From contig CAMXCT020006635.1 in assembly GCA_947184155.2 (NCBI GenBank), positions 258,501 to 322,500 on the forward strand: 64,000 nt of DNA, written 5' to 3'. Position 1 is the first letter of the stretch, and each line of letters starts with the position of its first letter. The position numbers and the translations under genes are program-made. Below are positions 35,111 through 46,955 of this stretch, piece after piece. This DNA is from Cladocopium goreaui (Eukaryota > Sar > Dinophyceae > Suessiales > Symbiodiniaceae). Below the pieces are notes generated by a model, which had not been told where the DNA came from, made no database searches, and saw only the letters and a program-made list of their open reading frames with translations.

Positions 35111-35564
35111 CATTATTATAGGACACTCGAAATTTAGCAGTTTGAAGACGTCTGGTCGATTGTCAAACAAAATTTGCAATCACAGTTGCTTTGTCGCCTT
35201 TCATCACTGTCGTCGGTGATACTTACTTTGGTACCTTCCGTCATGTTTATCACAATGAGCATCTACTCACCCTTTATCTCTATACGGGATCATGGCGCCT
35301 ATTCGGTGTCAGTCGGCCGCGAGACGTCTGCAGCTCGCACTCAGTCCTTTGAGACGGCGAGCCCAGTAGAACTTGACGATATGCGGGCAATCATATATAC
35401 ATGATGCCATGAAATAAAAAAAGCACTTGGTACGAAACTAGTGTGAGTGCTTGCTTCCGCCAACAGCAGATCTTTGAAACAGCATTTCATATTATGGAAC
35501 AGCAAAAGCATACCTCTCAACTTTGACTTTGAACTTGCGATTTGTGACCCCTAAAGTGGAACTC

Positions 35565-36440
35565 TTGAAATCCAAGAATTATGTGATGATTAGTCGTTAC
35601 AACACAAGCATCCAACATGATCGCACTGCAAAAGAATACCTCCAAGCTATTGGAACTTGTAGTTTGTGGACTAGGGTTTCTCAAGCCCAATATTCTGTTT
35701 AATTATAGAACAACAACATTAACATGAACATTCACATTAACATTAACATTAACATACGTACATATCGTCATCCGATGACAAAATTCTGATGGAGTAGAAG
35801 TGACTTACCTGAACTTTACAACTGCACATTGCGTAAAGACCTCAGAACTCACCATTCCAACTGTTTCTCTTTCAATCCATATTTGGGCGCCTGCGACGGC
35901 CATTTCATGGTATGTTCCATGGCTTTTTCTCCTCACCACGACATCTCCCTCACGGTTTGGCGGTATCGGCTTGGGCTACCGTTGTAATAGTGTGTAATTA
36001 CACTAACCTAAAGATTGAAGATAACAACATATACCAAACACCATCGAAAGGCACCAAGACGTCCTCTGAAGAGTTGAAGTGTGCACGGCTCAGAGACCTG
36101 GGTCTGCCAGAATCATTTATCACCGTATCACAATAGTAGTACTATGGTTTTTTGTTCTTCGGGATAATGATGGAATGATACTGTCATGGGATCAAGTGTC
36201 TGGAAAAAGTTGATTCAATTTGGCTTCTGAATTTGTCCAAGTCAAGAATTATGTGATGATTAGTCGTTACAACACAAGCATCCAACATGATCGAACTGCA
36301 AAAAAAATACCTCCACCTTGACGCCCAAGGTGGAGCTATTGAAGCCTGTAGTTCGTGGATTATCCAGGTGTCGACCAATCAGTTTAATTTGAAAAAGTTC
36401 AGTTTTTCAAGCCCAATATTTTGTTTAACTATAGAGCAAC
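35565..36440 (+). repeat. Direct repeat pair of about 150-200 bp
   Basis: CAAGAATTATGTGATGATTA and CGTTACAACACAAGCATCCA followed by CAAGCCCAATATT occur at 35569-35715 and 36241-36440. The second copy has an extra segment containing the small palindrome ACCTTGACGCCCAAGGT. Confidence 0.75.
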
Positions 36441-36644
36441 ATTATTGGTTAAAAATGGGGGGGCGCGCGCGGACCTCCAACGTCTCTGGGCGAACACACC
36501 ATCACTATCAAACACCAACTCAGAGGGCACATGTAATTCTCACAGCACCACTTCTTCCCGTCCGGACTCAGATCTTGTGTGTCCTGACGACGGTTTCGGT
36601 TCGACACTTTTTGGACCCAGGGAATCCGGGGGTCCTAAGACTGG
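36437..36644 (+). CDS. Possible plus-strand exon, Ser-rich
   Basis: The frame reads VKNGGARADLQRLWANTPSL, a Ser/Thr-rich stretch, then PDDGFGSTLFGPRESGGPKT, and stops at a strong donor ACTGG|GTAAGA in phase 2. The acceptor may be AACTATAG at about 36433. It may belong to the plus-strand gene at 37.8 kb. Confidence 0.35.
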
Positions 36645-36995
36645 GTAAGAACCATATAAAATATTATGAAATACCCCAGTTATATTATATATAATTATAT
36701 ATATAGCATATACATACATTAGATTTCCATTAATAGTGGTTAATAGTAGTTAATAGTGGTTAATCATGCTTAATCAAGATTAATGGTGTTGAATCATGGT
36801 GATACTTTTTAGTGTTTTTTGATGTTTTACCCGATGGTATCTAGGATGTGGTTGGGAAACTCGACTGGTAGCTCCTTTTATCGCTCCCCATTGAATGACG
36901 GGAATATGAATACCCATAGCTCCTTAGCTCGCTCCCTCCGTTCACCACTGGATAGGTATTATACCAGCATTCATGTTGCTGAAGTCAGCATTATT

Positions 36996-37095
36996 CCCTA
37001 AGGATCCATGTATGGAATATTTGCCTACATTGGGATTATTTTAAATTACTTTAGGGGTCAATGTAGCTAAATATTCCATACATGGATCCTCTGGG
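36996..37095. mobile_element. MITE-like element, family D, copy 1
   Basis: AGGATCCATGTATGGAATAT faces its complement ATATTCCATACATGGATCCT across about 100 bp, with a second inner dyad (GCCTACATTGG / TCAATGTAGC). A related copy is at 41354-41459. Confidence 0.65.
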
Positions 37096-37766
37096 ATTGT
37101 TATTGGCTTATTGGGTGTACTATCATCCGCAACTGGAGGACCTTCGAAGCTTTGGCAAAAAATGTTCCACCTTTCGCTGGAGCCATAGCAAGATCAGGTC
37201 ATGGCTCATGCTATGAGTTTTTTGTCCAACCCCAAAGCCCAAAATCAACTCATTTGGAAGGCCCAACTACATCTCCCACTTATCCCGGACTTATGCCACA
37301 TGTTTATAATTGTCTAATCCACAACAACCGGGTAAAATCAAGACAATCTGAGTTGAGTGGATTAAAAATCCAACTGGTCAAATGAAGATCATCTGAGTAT
37401 GGTTTACTGAGTGGACCCTTGGCTTAGCCAGTCTTACGGCGCAACTTTGAGCCCCCAGACATGAGGATTAAGTTGAAGGCATCCTTGCTCAAATAGCCAG
37501 GCCTTTTTCAGGCGGCTCAGCTGGTGCCCAGACTGGGTGAAGCGGTGAAGTCCGAAAATACCGAATGAAAACCTTCACACGTCAATGTGGGGGATTACCC
37601 TCTGGTGAACTGTCACATTTTGCGAACTATATATATATATAATATATTTTTTTTTTACTACACGCACACATATATATATATATATATTAACATATAGTAT
37701 ATATATGTGATGGGTTTTGATGCATTTTGATCGATGCTGTTCGCATCACAAACTTTCGAAGCCAAC

Positions 37767-38761
37767 ATGGCTCCTACGGCCGCTCCTGAGTTTCCGAGAG
37801 CAGCTGGGTATGTTCTGGCAAGAGCAATCGACCAGACGTCAGCCTCGTATGGCAAGATGGGAGGACATCGACTAACTATGACAAATGTGCTGCACTCAGA
37901 TAATATCTCGAGGCGACATGGCTTGGAGTTCACCTGGATTTGTGGATTGGAAACAATGGCTGCGACTCACTCCCAGTGTGACCGGCTAGAGCACCATATA
38001 TTTTCAAACAAGCCTTTCTCCGATGCCAAAAGGTAAAGTTCTGTTTCAATTGAGCTTTGGCGCCCTAGCGCCAGCTAGATCCAGAAAGAATAGAGCCACG
38101 GGATAACAGCGGATAACAGCCTGACATCATATATGAAAACAATACGAATGTGAAGACTTCCACATCTTCCAAATCTTCCAGATCCAGCCGCAGCACAGCC
38201 ACTTAAATCTGTACATGTCATCTCCAACTCAGAGCTTCCATGTCGTTGCAACGATGCAAAGTTCGTTGCGATGTTGCAGCCGTTCAAAAAGGGCACCAAA
38301 ACCGTAAAATGCTGTAAAAGGTTCAACTGAACCAAATCTCACACCAATCAGGAGATTCTGTCTATACAACACTCGGTCCTAGCTTTGTAGCCTCATGATA
38401 GTCAACTCCAAACAAAAATGCTCACTGGTTTGTTCCTATTTGTTCTTATCTCTGATAAATCGAGCACTCTCCATGCATTGGCAGAAAGGCTATTCAATGC
38501 TATGCCATGCCGCTGTACAAATCTTTAAATCGGCATCGCCTGTACCAATACGTCTCTGACAACAACGATCACTCCCGAGTGACAGCTGCAGTCACAACGC
38601 ATAGGCTTCAAAAGTCAAGGGCCTTCAAAAGGCAGGAGTTGACCGATGTCTACCCGAATTTTGATCCCAAGTCGTCTTCTTCAAAATGGAGTAAAGTCTG
38701 GCTCCCGCGTGCATCTCTGAGAAAACACAATATTGATTTTCATACCATATTTCAAGCATAG
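37767..38761 (+). CDS. C-terminal part of a possible glycosyltransferase-like protein
   Basis: Two exons are modelled, about 37767-38032 and 38485-38761 (TAG). The donor is AAAAG|GTAAAG and the acceptor CATTGGCAG; phases agree (2/2). The first exon contains PEFPRAAGYVLARAIDQTSA, which resembles the segment before the acidic motif of beta-1,3-galactosyltransferase-type (GT31) enzymes. That assignment is tentative. The second exon is basic (HRLQKSRAFKRQELTDVYPN) and ends HTIFQA-stop. The N-terminal exons were not found. It converges tail to tail on the RPA-like gene, 123 bp apart. Confidence 0.5.
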
Positions 38762-38884
38762 CTAGCTGTACTGCACGGTCCCAGCCGACGACCCACAAAT
38801 TAAGACGGCAGCTTGCTCACCACCAGCAAGCGAATCTACTGCACTTAGGGCATTGGTGCTTCCGTGACAATCGTACGCCCAATC

Positions 38885-39831
38885 CTACAAAACTTCACGG
38901 ATACTGACAGCTTCTGCCACTGATCCGATTCGCACGCAGTGCGCGCTATCATACACCCAGGTGACCATGTCACCCCCATTCTTCCGCATTTCTGCGTAGC
39001 CAACCACCACAAGGTCCAACTCCTTGAAGGGAAAAAATGCCCATTCACCGTGGAAAACGATTCGAATCGACGACCCATTTTCATCCACCAAACTCGCTTC
39101 CCTCTGGACACTGTCGGAAGTCCTTGTGCTCCGAATTTCACTCACCTCCTGCAAATGGCCACACAAAGTAGCACAGAAAGGAGGCAGTGTTCCCCGCATA
39201 GATGCAAAGCTTGTGCAGCATGTTTGCCCTTCGTGAATGGCGGCCAGATCCGGTGGCGGAGGATTTGAGATCACTGAGTAGGATGTTTGCGAAGTCCACT
39301 GCGTGATTTTGAGCCCCAAGAAGGCATCACGTAGCATCATCACTTCTGCACCTGTGATCTTCAGAAATGCGAAATCAGCTTGCCCATCTAAACGTTGCAG
39401 CTGCTTCACTTCAGATTGGGCAGGTGCCCCCCACAGCTCCAGCTTGATAAGGCCAGTCCGATCACCAAGCATAACCTGCAACGTAACATAACCACGCAAC
39501 AAGCTGCAACCAAATCCACATTCCAAGTAATATGCCAACTTAGTACCCCAATGTTGCCCTCAAACAGCTTACATGTCTAGACAACATACAACTTCAACCA
39601 CAGCAGCCAAGCGACGCTGACCACATGTTTTTCGGCTCCTCGGACCTTCACCATCCGCGGAGTGCCAACAGCCAGAAGATACGCCATGAAGGTCACCACA
39701 GCCCCGGCAGCCGATTGCTGCACACCGTCGACACTCCCCACAATTGTCGGTGTCTTTGCCGGCAGAACTGGCATTGGCCCTCTGCGACGTTTCTCTGGCG
39801 AGACAATCGGAGGTGCTTCGCTGTCAGCCAT
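38885..39831 (-). CDS. Replication protein A-like OB-fold protein
   Basis: Two exons, 39622-39831 (ATG, MADSEAPPIVSPEKRRRGPM) and 38885-39475 (TAG), are joined by a 146-nt GT-AG intron in phase 0. The first OB fold reads AVVTFMAYLLAVGTPRMVKV, then across the join VMLGDRTGLIKLELWGAP. The L-G-D-x-T-G-x-I-x-L-x-L-W core is that of RPA-type single-strand DNA-binding domains. A second weaker OB-like unit follows (ASLVDENGSSIRIVFHGEWA, then LVVVGYAEMRKNGGDMVTWV). At about 267 residues it is far shorter than RPA70 and has no zinc-ribbon Cys set. It could be a stand-alone ssDNA-binding paralogue, or a passenger of a mobile element. An upstream ATG at 39933 is in frame, so the start is uncertain. Confidence 0.7.
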
Positions 39832-40079
39832 TCGCCCGACGTTAGAACCAACTTGCCTGCTTGAGCCCACTGCTTCCGCCTTTTGAATGGCTACTGTTTT
39901 AAGCACAAACATACTACACCATCTTGGATACAAACAAAGGCTGCACCAAATTTTGCTACTTCACACAATTCGTGGATCATGACCAGTTCCATCATGGTCC
40001 CCATCTTTTCGATGCCTCTTTGGTCACTTCGAAGTCGGTGAGGCGACGTCGAAGTCTGGGCGGCAGGAATCAATGACTG

Positions 40080-40101
40080 CATATATATATATATATATAC
40101 A
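40080..40101. repeat. Short (TA)n run
   Basis: A pure TA dinucleotide run upstream of the RPA-like gene. The flanking 39.9-40.5 kb shows no splice-supported exon. Confidence 0.8.
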
Positions 40102-40534
40102 TACCTTTCCCATAGCCCCGACCCACTAACAAATGGTCTTGAAAGTCTGTGGAAACCTGCTGGCTCTTGCGGAGCTACTACATCCAACTTGTTTCTACCC
40201 TGCGCCACGCAACAGTGGAAATTGCACTATTGATAGGGGTATCATCTATAATACATAGTTGATCTTTGGAAAATTGCATCAGGATACAGTAACTCTCCAT
40301 TTTTGTTGGCAGAAAAAGGGACCCAGAAAGAGCGGACCACTATGTCCAGAGTGTGGAGTGAGGAGTGTAAAGTGCAAAGTGTAAAGTGTGGAGCTTCCCC
40401 CATAGACACGACGACGCCACAGGAAAACCAGAGACTCGAAACGAGACACGTGGGTGCAGAAAAACGACCATTTCGTACGAGACTTCCTCCAATATTGGTA
40501 TTTTCCACACGTTATCAAACAGGTTGCAATGTCA

Positions 40535-41005
40535 CAAAGTGCCACGCCTGCCACGCAAAACGACAGGACAACCTGCTTGGAAACATTCGAAAAGGACATG
40601 TTTTCCAGCTTCCCCCATGCTTCAAAATCGACGTTTTTCGACGATTTTTTCTTAGAACCTGAAAATTTGCAACCTCAAAATCGATGTTTCGTGCGAGGCT
40701 TCCGTCCATTTTCAGCACACGTCAGAAAATGCCACGCCTGCCACAGAATTTGCACCTTGTCACCACTTGACGCAGCCCTACCAATGATTTACAAAAAACA
40801 CGCAACAGGACACGTCTGAAAGTGCTGCGCCTGCCACAAAAAATGACAATGGACACGTCCAAAGTGCTGCGCCTGCCACGAAAACTGCAACACATTTTCT
40901 GAAAACGTCACAAAAGTATTGCACCTGCCACGCAAAACGATTTTCAACACATTGCGAAACACGTCTGAATGTCCCGAAGTGCCACGCCTGCCGCGTGAAA
41001 CGAAG
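40535..41005 (+). repeat. Degenerate repeat around GCCACGCCTGCCAC
   Basis: Six copies of a core AAAGTGCCACGCCTGCCACG occur at about 40541, 40726, 40831, 40872, 40917 and 40980, each followed by AAAACGA-type sequence. Long ORFs on both strands come from this block. There is no convincing gene. Confidence 0.7.
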
Positions 41006-41353
41006 CAACGACACGTCTGAAACCTCCAAAAATGACCACCTCTGCAGAACTTCCCATCAGCACGGCCATACGGGGATCGCGCGGACGGTTGCGAGCGGTT
41101 GCGGACGGTTGCGATCGTGAACGCAACGTCGAGCGAACACACCCTCAACCCCCAGACCCCCAGAGTGAAACGGGAACCCTTGCTACGCATTCGGGAAAAA
41201 ACATTATAATATAATTTTCTCCGCAGACGTGTGAGGGGACTACGTGTGGAAAAATCCACAGACTCAGCGGAATGTTTGCGAACTGGAAAATCACCATCTA
41301 TGCAAACTACGCGGATTCTCAACTATGATACAAGTATTTGATAGTATTTGATA

Positions 41354-41459
41354 CCCATAGGATCCATGTATGCTATATATGGTAACATTTGCCATCAATA
41401 TACCCCAAAATACCCCAAATGTTAGCATATACTGTATACCATACATCGATCCTCTGGGC
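41354..41459. mobile_element. MITE-like element, family D, copy 2
   Basis: AGGATCCATGTATGCTATAT faces TACCATACATCGATCCTCTG, related to 36996-37095, with an inner ACATTTG / CAAATGTTAG dyad. Confidence 0.55.
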
Positions 41460-41572
41460 GCGTATTTGTAGATAGTAGCAAGGCCATTTGGGAGGATATC
41501 ACATTTCAGACACATCCACATATCATAGCAAGTAGATTTATATTGTTTTTTTAGATATATGCCATTAAATAT

Positions 41573-41693
41573 CACTGGTTGGTGGTATACCTACCCCTCT
41601 GAAAAATATGAGTTCGTTAGTTGGGGTTGTAAAATTCCCAATATATGGATAAATAAAATTCATGTTCCAAAGCACCAACCAGATCATCGTATC
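41573..41693. mobile_element. MITE-like element, family B, copy 1
   Basis: CACTGGTTGGTGGTATACCT faces AAAGCACCAACCAGAT across about 120 bp. Related copies are at 53678-53770 (right end missing) and 62079-62175. No ORF is present. Confidence 0.7.
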
Positions 41694-41759
41694 TCTGTTA
41701 ATTCCCCATTTTGGTTGGCAAAAAATCACACATCTTGCTGTTCAAAATCCACCGCTCAC

Positions 41760-42381
41760 CCGGCCCTCCTTCGAGTAGAGGGCGAAGCAGTCCATCGCCA
41801 AGTCAAGCGCTGCAAAACCATGGGAAACACTGCTGCTACGAGCTGGGATGCACCAACACCATGCTGGGATGAACCCAACACCACGCACCTTTCTGAATTA
41901 CTGCTTTGTTGATCCCGAAGAAGCATGAAGAACCTGAGAAATGGGTAAGTTAACAAACATGCCAACTCAAATAGGATGATGTATATATATATATATGCAT
42001 GGTAAACATGGGCAAATCTTTCTCACTATATCTGATACAGTACCTTAAGTTCTTTCTGCCTGTGGCTACCACCAGGACGATCACAGGATGAAAACCCCCC
42101 ATGTTTTGACCAAATTCATCTACTAAATACTGATAATAATAGTAACAGTAATAACAATATATATATATATATTCTGATGATGATGCTGATGCTGATGATG
42201 ATGATGATGTCGCTATAGTAAAATTATATGGTACCCGAATGTACCCGATAAAAAGAAACTTTGACCCTATATGGTCACCTGCCAGGACCGACGACTGCGA
42301 CGGTGTCTGGTTGTTGGTCTGGGTGCTGATTCTCAAAAAAAACTCTTCCAATCGGCGGCCAATTGATGTTGGGATATTGAC
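41760..42381 (-). CDS. Internal part of an unrecognised minus-strand gene, three exons
   Basis: Exons 42279-42381, 41889-41933 and 41760-41832 have donors GGCAG|GTGACC, AAAG|GTGCGT and CCGG|GTGAGC. Phases agree at both joins (2/2). The protein reads NINWPPIGRVFFENQHPDQQ, then DTVAVVGPGRFFMLLRDQQ, then HGFAALDLAMDCFALYSKEG. The last stretch looks like an amphipathic helix of the TPR kind, but one repeat is not enough to assign it. Both ends of the gene are missing from the model. Confidence 0.6.
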
Positions 42382-42639
42382 CTCCATTGGGTATCAATGT
42401 ACTTTCAAAAAAAAAACGTGGTTTGGTGGAAAATCAAAGATTTGTAGTTAATATTCCCAGCTAGAAACCTCCATTTTTAGGCGGATCATCAAACAGATTC
42501 TACTTGTCATCGCAGACATGCAGAGATCAACAGAGATTGTAGCGATGTCATGGATTGGCTTGCTGGATCTTGGATTTTTTTTCAAGCATTCTCCGAGATT
42601 TGGTTTGATGATTTTCGCAGCTAGAAAGCTCCATTCCGT

Positions 42640-43100
42640 TTAAGGTTCAAGGACTTGTCAGCCATGTTTGAAAGTTCCAAACTTCATTGCCGGCTTCATT
42701 GCTTGGGGGTTGAAGTTACAAATGGGTATCACGGGTATGTTTTTCGCTTGGGCCCATGTTTTTTTCTTTCCATTTCACAAACCCAATTATTACGAATGTG
42801 CCTTTTTCCTTGCGAAGCCTACGACTCACGCAAGGGTGGTCAGACACACCATCCTAAAAAGAAATGGAAAGAAAAAACCATGAGCACAAACCAACAATTC
42901 CTTGCCAAACAACCACGTGCGACACAATGAACATGCCCTTATGATAATGTCACTTATTGTAAGTTCACCCAAAATCGAAAACAGCTACCCAAACAGCTAC
43001 CCCCCCACTTCACCATGACAGTCAATATATCATGAAAAACCCATTTACACATGAAAATTCAAACCTATCAAATATATTTCACAACAATATACATAGGAAA
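42640..43100. other. No gene seen
   Basis: Plus-strand ORFs at 42655-42930 overlap in two frames and lack splice support. No repeat of note was found. Confidence 0.4.
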
Positions 43101-43111
43101 AAGGTCGAAAG

Positions 43112-43330
43112 CCTCAAGGTGCGAAGCACCGAAGAGTTTTTATGCCAATTTGGTTTGCTTCCTTGCCGATTCTTCCGGGGTCGGCGGCAGGGGCGGCAGC
43201 CCTTAAATCCGGCGACGCCTCGCCGTGTAGTGTGGGGAAGCTAAGCATAGCTTTAGCTACCCGGGGGCGCGCCCCTGCCGCCGACCCTCCCCAAAAATCC
43301 TTTAGCCTGGTGGGGTTTTCACGTTTTTCG
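43112..43330. repeat. GC-rich inverted-repeat block
   Basis: GGGTCGGCGGCAGGGGCGGC near 43178 faces GCGCCCCTGCCGCCGACCCT near 43270, with an inner AAGCTAAGCATAGCTTTAGC dyad. The end motif GCCGCCGACCCT is found again at 44072. It differs sharply in GC from the AT-rich flanks. Confidence 0.65.
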
Positions 43331-43447
43331 GGGTCTGGGGTGGACAAAAAGAGGGTAAAATTTGAAGATGCGTTTTGGAGGTCCCAAAAATCGGAAAAAA
43401 GTACCGTTTTGACACATTTTTCGGACGATTTTTCGCTTTTCGGAAGT

Positions 43448-44010
43448 CACAAAATGCTGTAAATTACAACATTTTTGCGTTTTAACGTCGTTGGCGGGAG
43501 CCATGCAAGAACGCAGAAAATGCTGTAAATACCAATACTTTCTGGACCCGAGATGCACAAAACACTGCAAATACCAGTGTTTTTGAAAGCCAAGCAAAAA
43601 AACATTGTAAATTACAGCATTTTTGGCGGGTTGATCGCAAAAAATGCTGGTATTTACAATGTTTCTGCAATTTCAAGCAAACGTGGAAGGCACGAAACAC
43701 TGTAAATAGCGGTGTTTTGGCAACTTTTGGACGCCGAAACGCTGGTATTTACGCAGTTTTTTGCTTGTGACGGGGCCACTCCCCTGTAAATTACAGCATT
43801 TTTTGCACTTTTTGAACCGATTTTTTGTCTTGATGAATGCAAAAAACGCTGGTATTTACACGTTTTTCAAAAAATCGAAGATCGTGATGTGAAGGAAACT
43901 CTGTAAATAAGAGTGTTTTAGCCACTTTCGGGGACTAAAACTGTGGTATTTACACGGGTTCTTACCATCTCACAGCACAAAATGCTGTAAATTACAACAC
44001 TAGGCATAGG
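43448..44010 (+). repeat. Array of short imperfect dyads (AAATGCTGTAAATTACAGCATTT type)
   Basis: At least twelve 22-26 bp imperfect palindromes, each centred on TAAATTA or AAATACCAG, occur every 35-60 bp: near 43450, 43518, 43565, 43602, 43643, 43698, 43738, 43784, 43849, 43899, 43939 and 43979. The arms vary (AATGCTG, AACACTG, AACGCTG) but the dyad is kept. Between them the sequence is unrelated. No ORF explains this. Confidence 0.8.
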
Positions 44011-44474
44011 CCAACATAGCCTCAAGATGGGCCAACATAGCCCCAAGATGGGCCAACATAGCCCCAAGATAGGCCGCCGACCCTCAGCATGTCATGTTCG
44101 CAAGTTCAGATGACATCCCCCTCTCTCTTTCCCTCCCCCGACCCGTACCGGCGTCGCCGGTGTGCGAAGCTCTACAATTTTTCGAGGATTTAATTAATAT
44201 ACGGCAAACAACAACTTTAAAACAATCTCCAAGGTGGTGCCCCCACCGTTGCAGATTCGTTTATCTAGTTTATACCCCCAGTCACTAATAGAACCATACG
44301 TTCTACCGCCTAAACCGGCCTAAACCGACTTAGCTAGCTATATGCGGCACTTTGTGCCCCCTTGGCCTTGGGACTCCTTAGCTCCTTGGGTCCTCGCCCG
44401 CCAGCTGCAGCTGAAGCTGCGAAGACTTGACCCGGACGGTGTAGGTTCTCATGCTGAACCTTGCTGCATGGATC

Positions 44475-44540
44475 GCGTGAGGATTGAACGGGTTGAACGG
44501 GTTGAACGGGTTGAACGGGTTGAACGGGTTGAACTGCAAA
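44475..44540 (+). repeat. GGGTTGAACG decamer array
   Basis: Six tandem copies of GGTTGAACGG. The plus-strand ORF reading RVERVERVE is its translation. Confidence 0.9.
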
Positions 44541-44689
44541 ATATCTTGTTTTTTAATTGACATGGACAAAACTCCTAAGACATGGTAAATCAAATATGCT
44601 ATTCACACACACACATATATATATAATTATATATATATATATATATATATTCATGGTCATGTTGACCAAGATTGGTACATGTGGTTGCC

Positions 44690-44840
44690 ATTGGCCAACA
44701 GGATTGGCCATGCTGGCCATCGCTGGAGACAAGGGACGAAACTGAGATATTCTCTTTCGATGCATTTGCCACGTCAGGGTCATCAATGTACACCTGACAG
44801 ATTGGGCACCTGGCTCCATGTCCCAAATTCATGGCTCCAT
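44690..44840 (-). CDS. Exon with CPIC zinc-type motif
   Basis: After a CCCTCTTCAG acceptor the phase-1 frame reads GAMNLGHGARCPICQVYIDD and continues PDVANASKENISVSSLVSS. CPIC resembles half of a RING or zinc-ribbon site. It may end early at CAG|GTGTAC (44794). The partner exons were not found. Confidence 0.45.
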
Positions 44841-44985
44841 CTGAAGAGGGCTAAATTTTAACCAAACTTTGACATGATGGGGTGACCCCAACCATGAACT
44901 TCTGGTGTTCTCTGTTTCATTTTTCATATTTGTGCAATTTGAGGCATATAGCAAATATTACTACAACTTTAAAAGCAAATAGAAA

Positions 44986-45215
44986 CTACCGTAGATGGAC
45001 GAAATATTCAAACCCCTTCTATCCGGTACAACCCCCTCGCCCCCAAAGTTCAATGTTATTGTAACCTGAAGTGCGTTAGCCCCAATGGACCAAAAAAATC
45101 AAACCCCTAACATCACTTTTGCTAACACGCGCGCTGAAACATTGAGATTTGGGGGTGCGGGGGTTCAACATAGTGCGTGCTGCAGGGTTTGAATATTTTG
45201 TCCATCTACTGTAGT
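44986..45215. mobile_element. MITE-like element, family C, copy 2
   Basis: The ends CTACCGTAGATGGACGAAAT and ATTTTGTCCATCTACTGTAG are inverted repeats. The interior is the reverse complement of 2577-2803. Confidence 0.75.
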
Positions 45216-45599
45216 ACTGTACATTGTATCCTGTTGTCACAAATAGCCGTGTCACTTGCGATAGCTTACGGATGTTTACGGTGTTGAGATTGTTAAGCCT
45301 CCCTTAAAAGGGTAAATCCCAAGGCATCTTAAACACATCATGAATCAGATGTCCAAGCCTTCACGATCCCTTTGTCATCTGGCTCGGCAGTCATATAGCG
45401 TGTGATTCCTGGGGCTTCAAGGTCTTAGGTGCCAAACTTAGACACCAAAGATCCTTAACAAGGTGCCTCAGGTCTTGAGCTAAGTTGGTTGAGAGAAGAG
45501 TATAGGTCAAATTAACAGATATATGGTAGATGAAGGTCGATAAAGGTAGATAAAGGTAGATAAAGGAAGCTAAAGGTAGAGAATATAGATAGAGGTAGA

Positions 45600-45682
45600 T
45601 AGATAGATAGATAGATCGATCGATAGATAGATCGATCGATAGATAGATAGAAACGATAGATAGATAGATAGATATAGATAGA

Positions 45683-45713
<31 letters not shown>

Positions 45714-46410
45714 GTAGACAGCTAGACAGATAGACAGATGAAAGAGAAATAGATAGATAGATAGATAGATAGATCGATAGATCGATAGATCGATAGATAT
45801 ATCGATAGATCGATAGATCGATAGATCGATAGATAGATAGATAGATAGATATAGATAGATAGATAGATAGATAGATAGAGAGAGAGATAGATAGATAGAT
45901 AGATAGATAGATCGATCGATCGATAGACAGACAGATAGACAGGTAGACAGCTAGACAGCTAGACAGATAGACAGATGAAAGGGAAATAGATAGATAGATA
46001 GATAGATCGATAGATCGATAGATAGATCGATAGATCGATAGATCGATAGATCGATAGATCGATAGATCGATCGATAGATAGATAGATAGAAACGATAGAA
46101 ACGATAGATAGATAGATAGATAGATAGACAGACAGATAGACAGGTAGACAGCTAGACAGATAGACAGATGAAAGAGAAATAGATAGATAGATAGATAGAT
46201 CGATAGATCGATAGATCGATAGATCGATAGATCGATAGATCGATAGATAGATAGAGAGAGAGAGATAGATAGATAGATAGATCGATAGATCGATAGATCG
46301 ATAGATATACCGATAGATCGATAGATCGATAGATCGATAGATCGATAGATCGATAGATAGATCGATAGATAGATCGATAGATCGATAGATCGATAGATAG
46401 ATAGATAGAC
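45600..46410 (+). repeat. GATA/GATC satellite with higher-order blocks
   Basis: Runs of GATAGATA and GATAGATC are interrupted three times (about 45702, 45925 and 46125) by the same block, GACAGACAG..CAGGTAGACAGCTAGACAG..GATGAAAG.GAAAT, giving a period of about 200-230 bp. A 340-codon minus ORF (Ser-Ile-Tyr-Leu repeats) is a translation of this satellite. Confidence 0.9.
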
Positions 46411-46596
46411 CACATCCGTTTATGGCCTCGAACTATCATTAACCTACAAGACCCAGGTTGGCAAATTTATAGGGAAATGGATGTGTCAAACAAATCTTTG
46501 TTTGCCTAATATAGCTTATAATTCCGCCTATAGTATAGCAAAACATAATATTTAGTACATTCTGCTGTAATTCAAATCCATCACCAAACAACTAAC

Positions 46597-46719
46597 TGTC
46601 AGCAAATTGCCGGATCCAGGGATGTTGCCCAGACTCGACGTTCCGTCTTGTTGATTTTCAAGGGCTCGTCGCTGGGCAAAGGTTTCGGATGAAATTCCTG
46701 GCGCTGTCATGGCCTCCAT
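46597..46719 (-). CDS. Possible first exon
   Basis: Forty-one codons start at ATG 46719 and read MEAMTAPGISSETFAQRRAL and ENQQDGTSSLGNIPG, ending at CTGACA|GTTAGT. No AG precedes it closely, so it may be a start exon. No domain is recognised. Confidence 0.4.
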
Positions 46720-46955
46720 GGGACCACAGCCATAGACGTCAGAGCATTAGAATCATTAGAACGTTGAAGGGTAGCTTCCATGGGATATCGGAGATCCTCT
46801 CCAGAAACGCAGAAATATAACATATTTATGATGAAGAGATTGTGACATTTCATACTTTCAGTGTGGTGTTCGGCAAGACTCACATGGTTCGGCCCAAAAA
46901 CATGGCCTCGAATGTTGATCTCCCGATGCGCCCATGGACACCCCAACATGAGAAA

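Noticed and set aside
45391..46413. 340-codon minus-strand ORF of Ser-Ile-Tyr-Leu repeats
   Set aside because: It is a translation of the GATA/GATC satellite. Only the last 30 or so codons (HLVKDLWCLSLAPKTLKPQE) look protein-like and they are not linked to a splice site.
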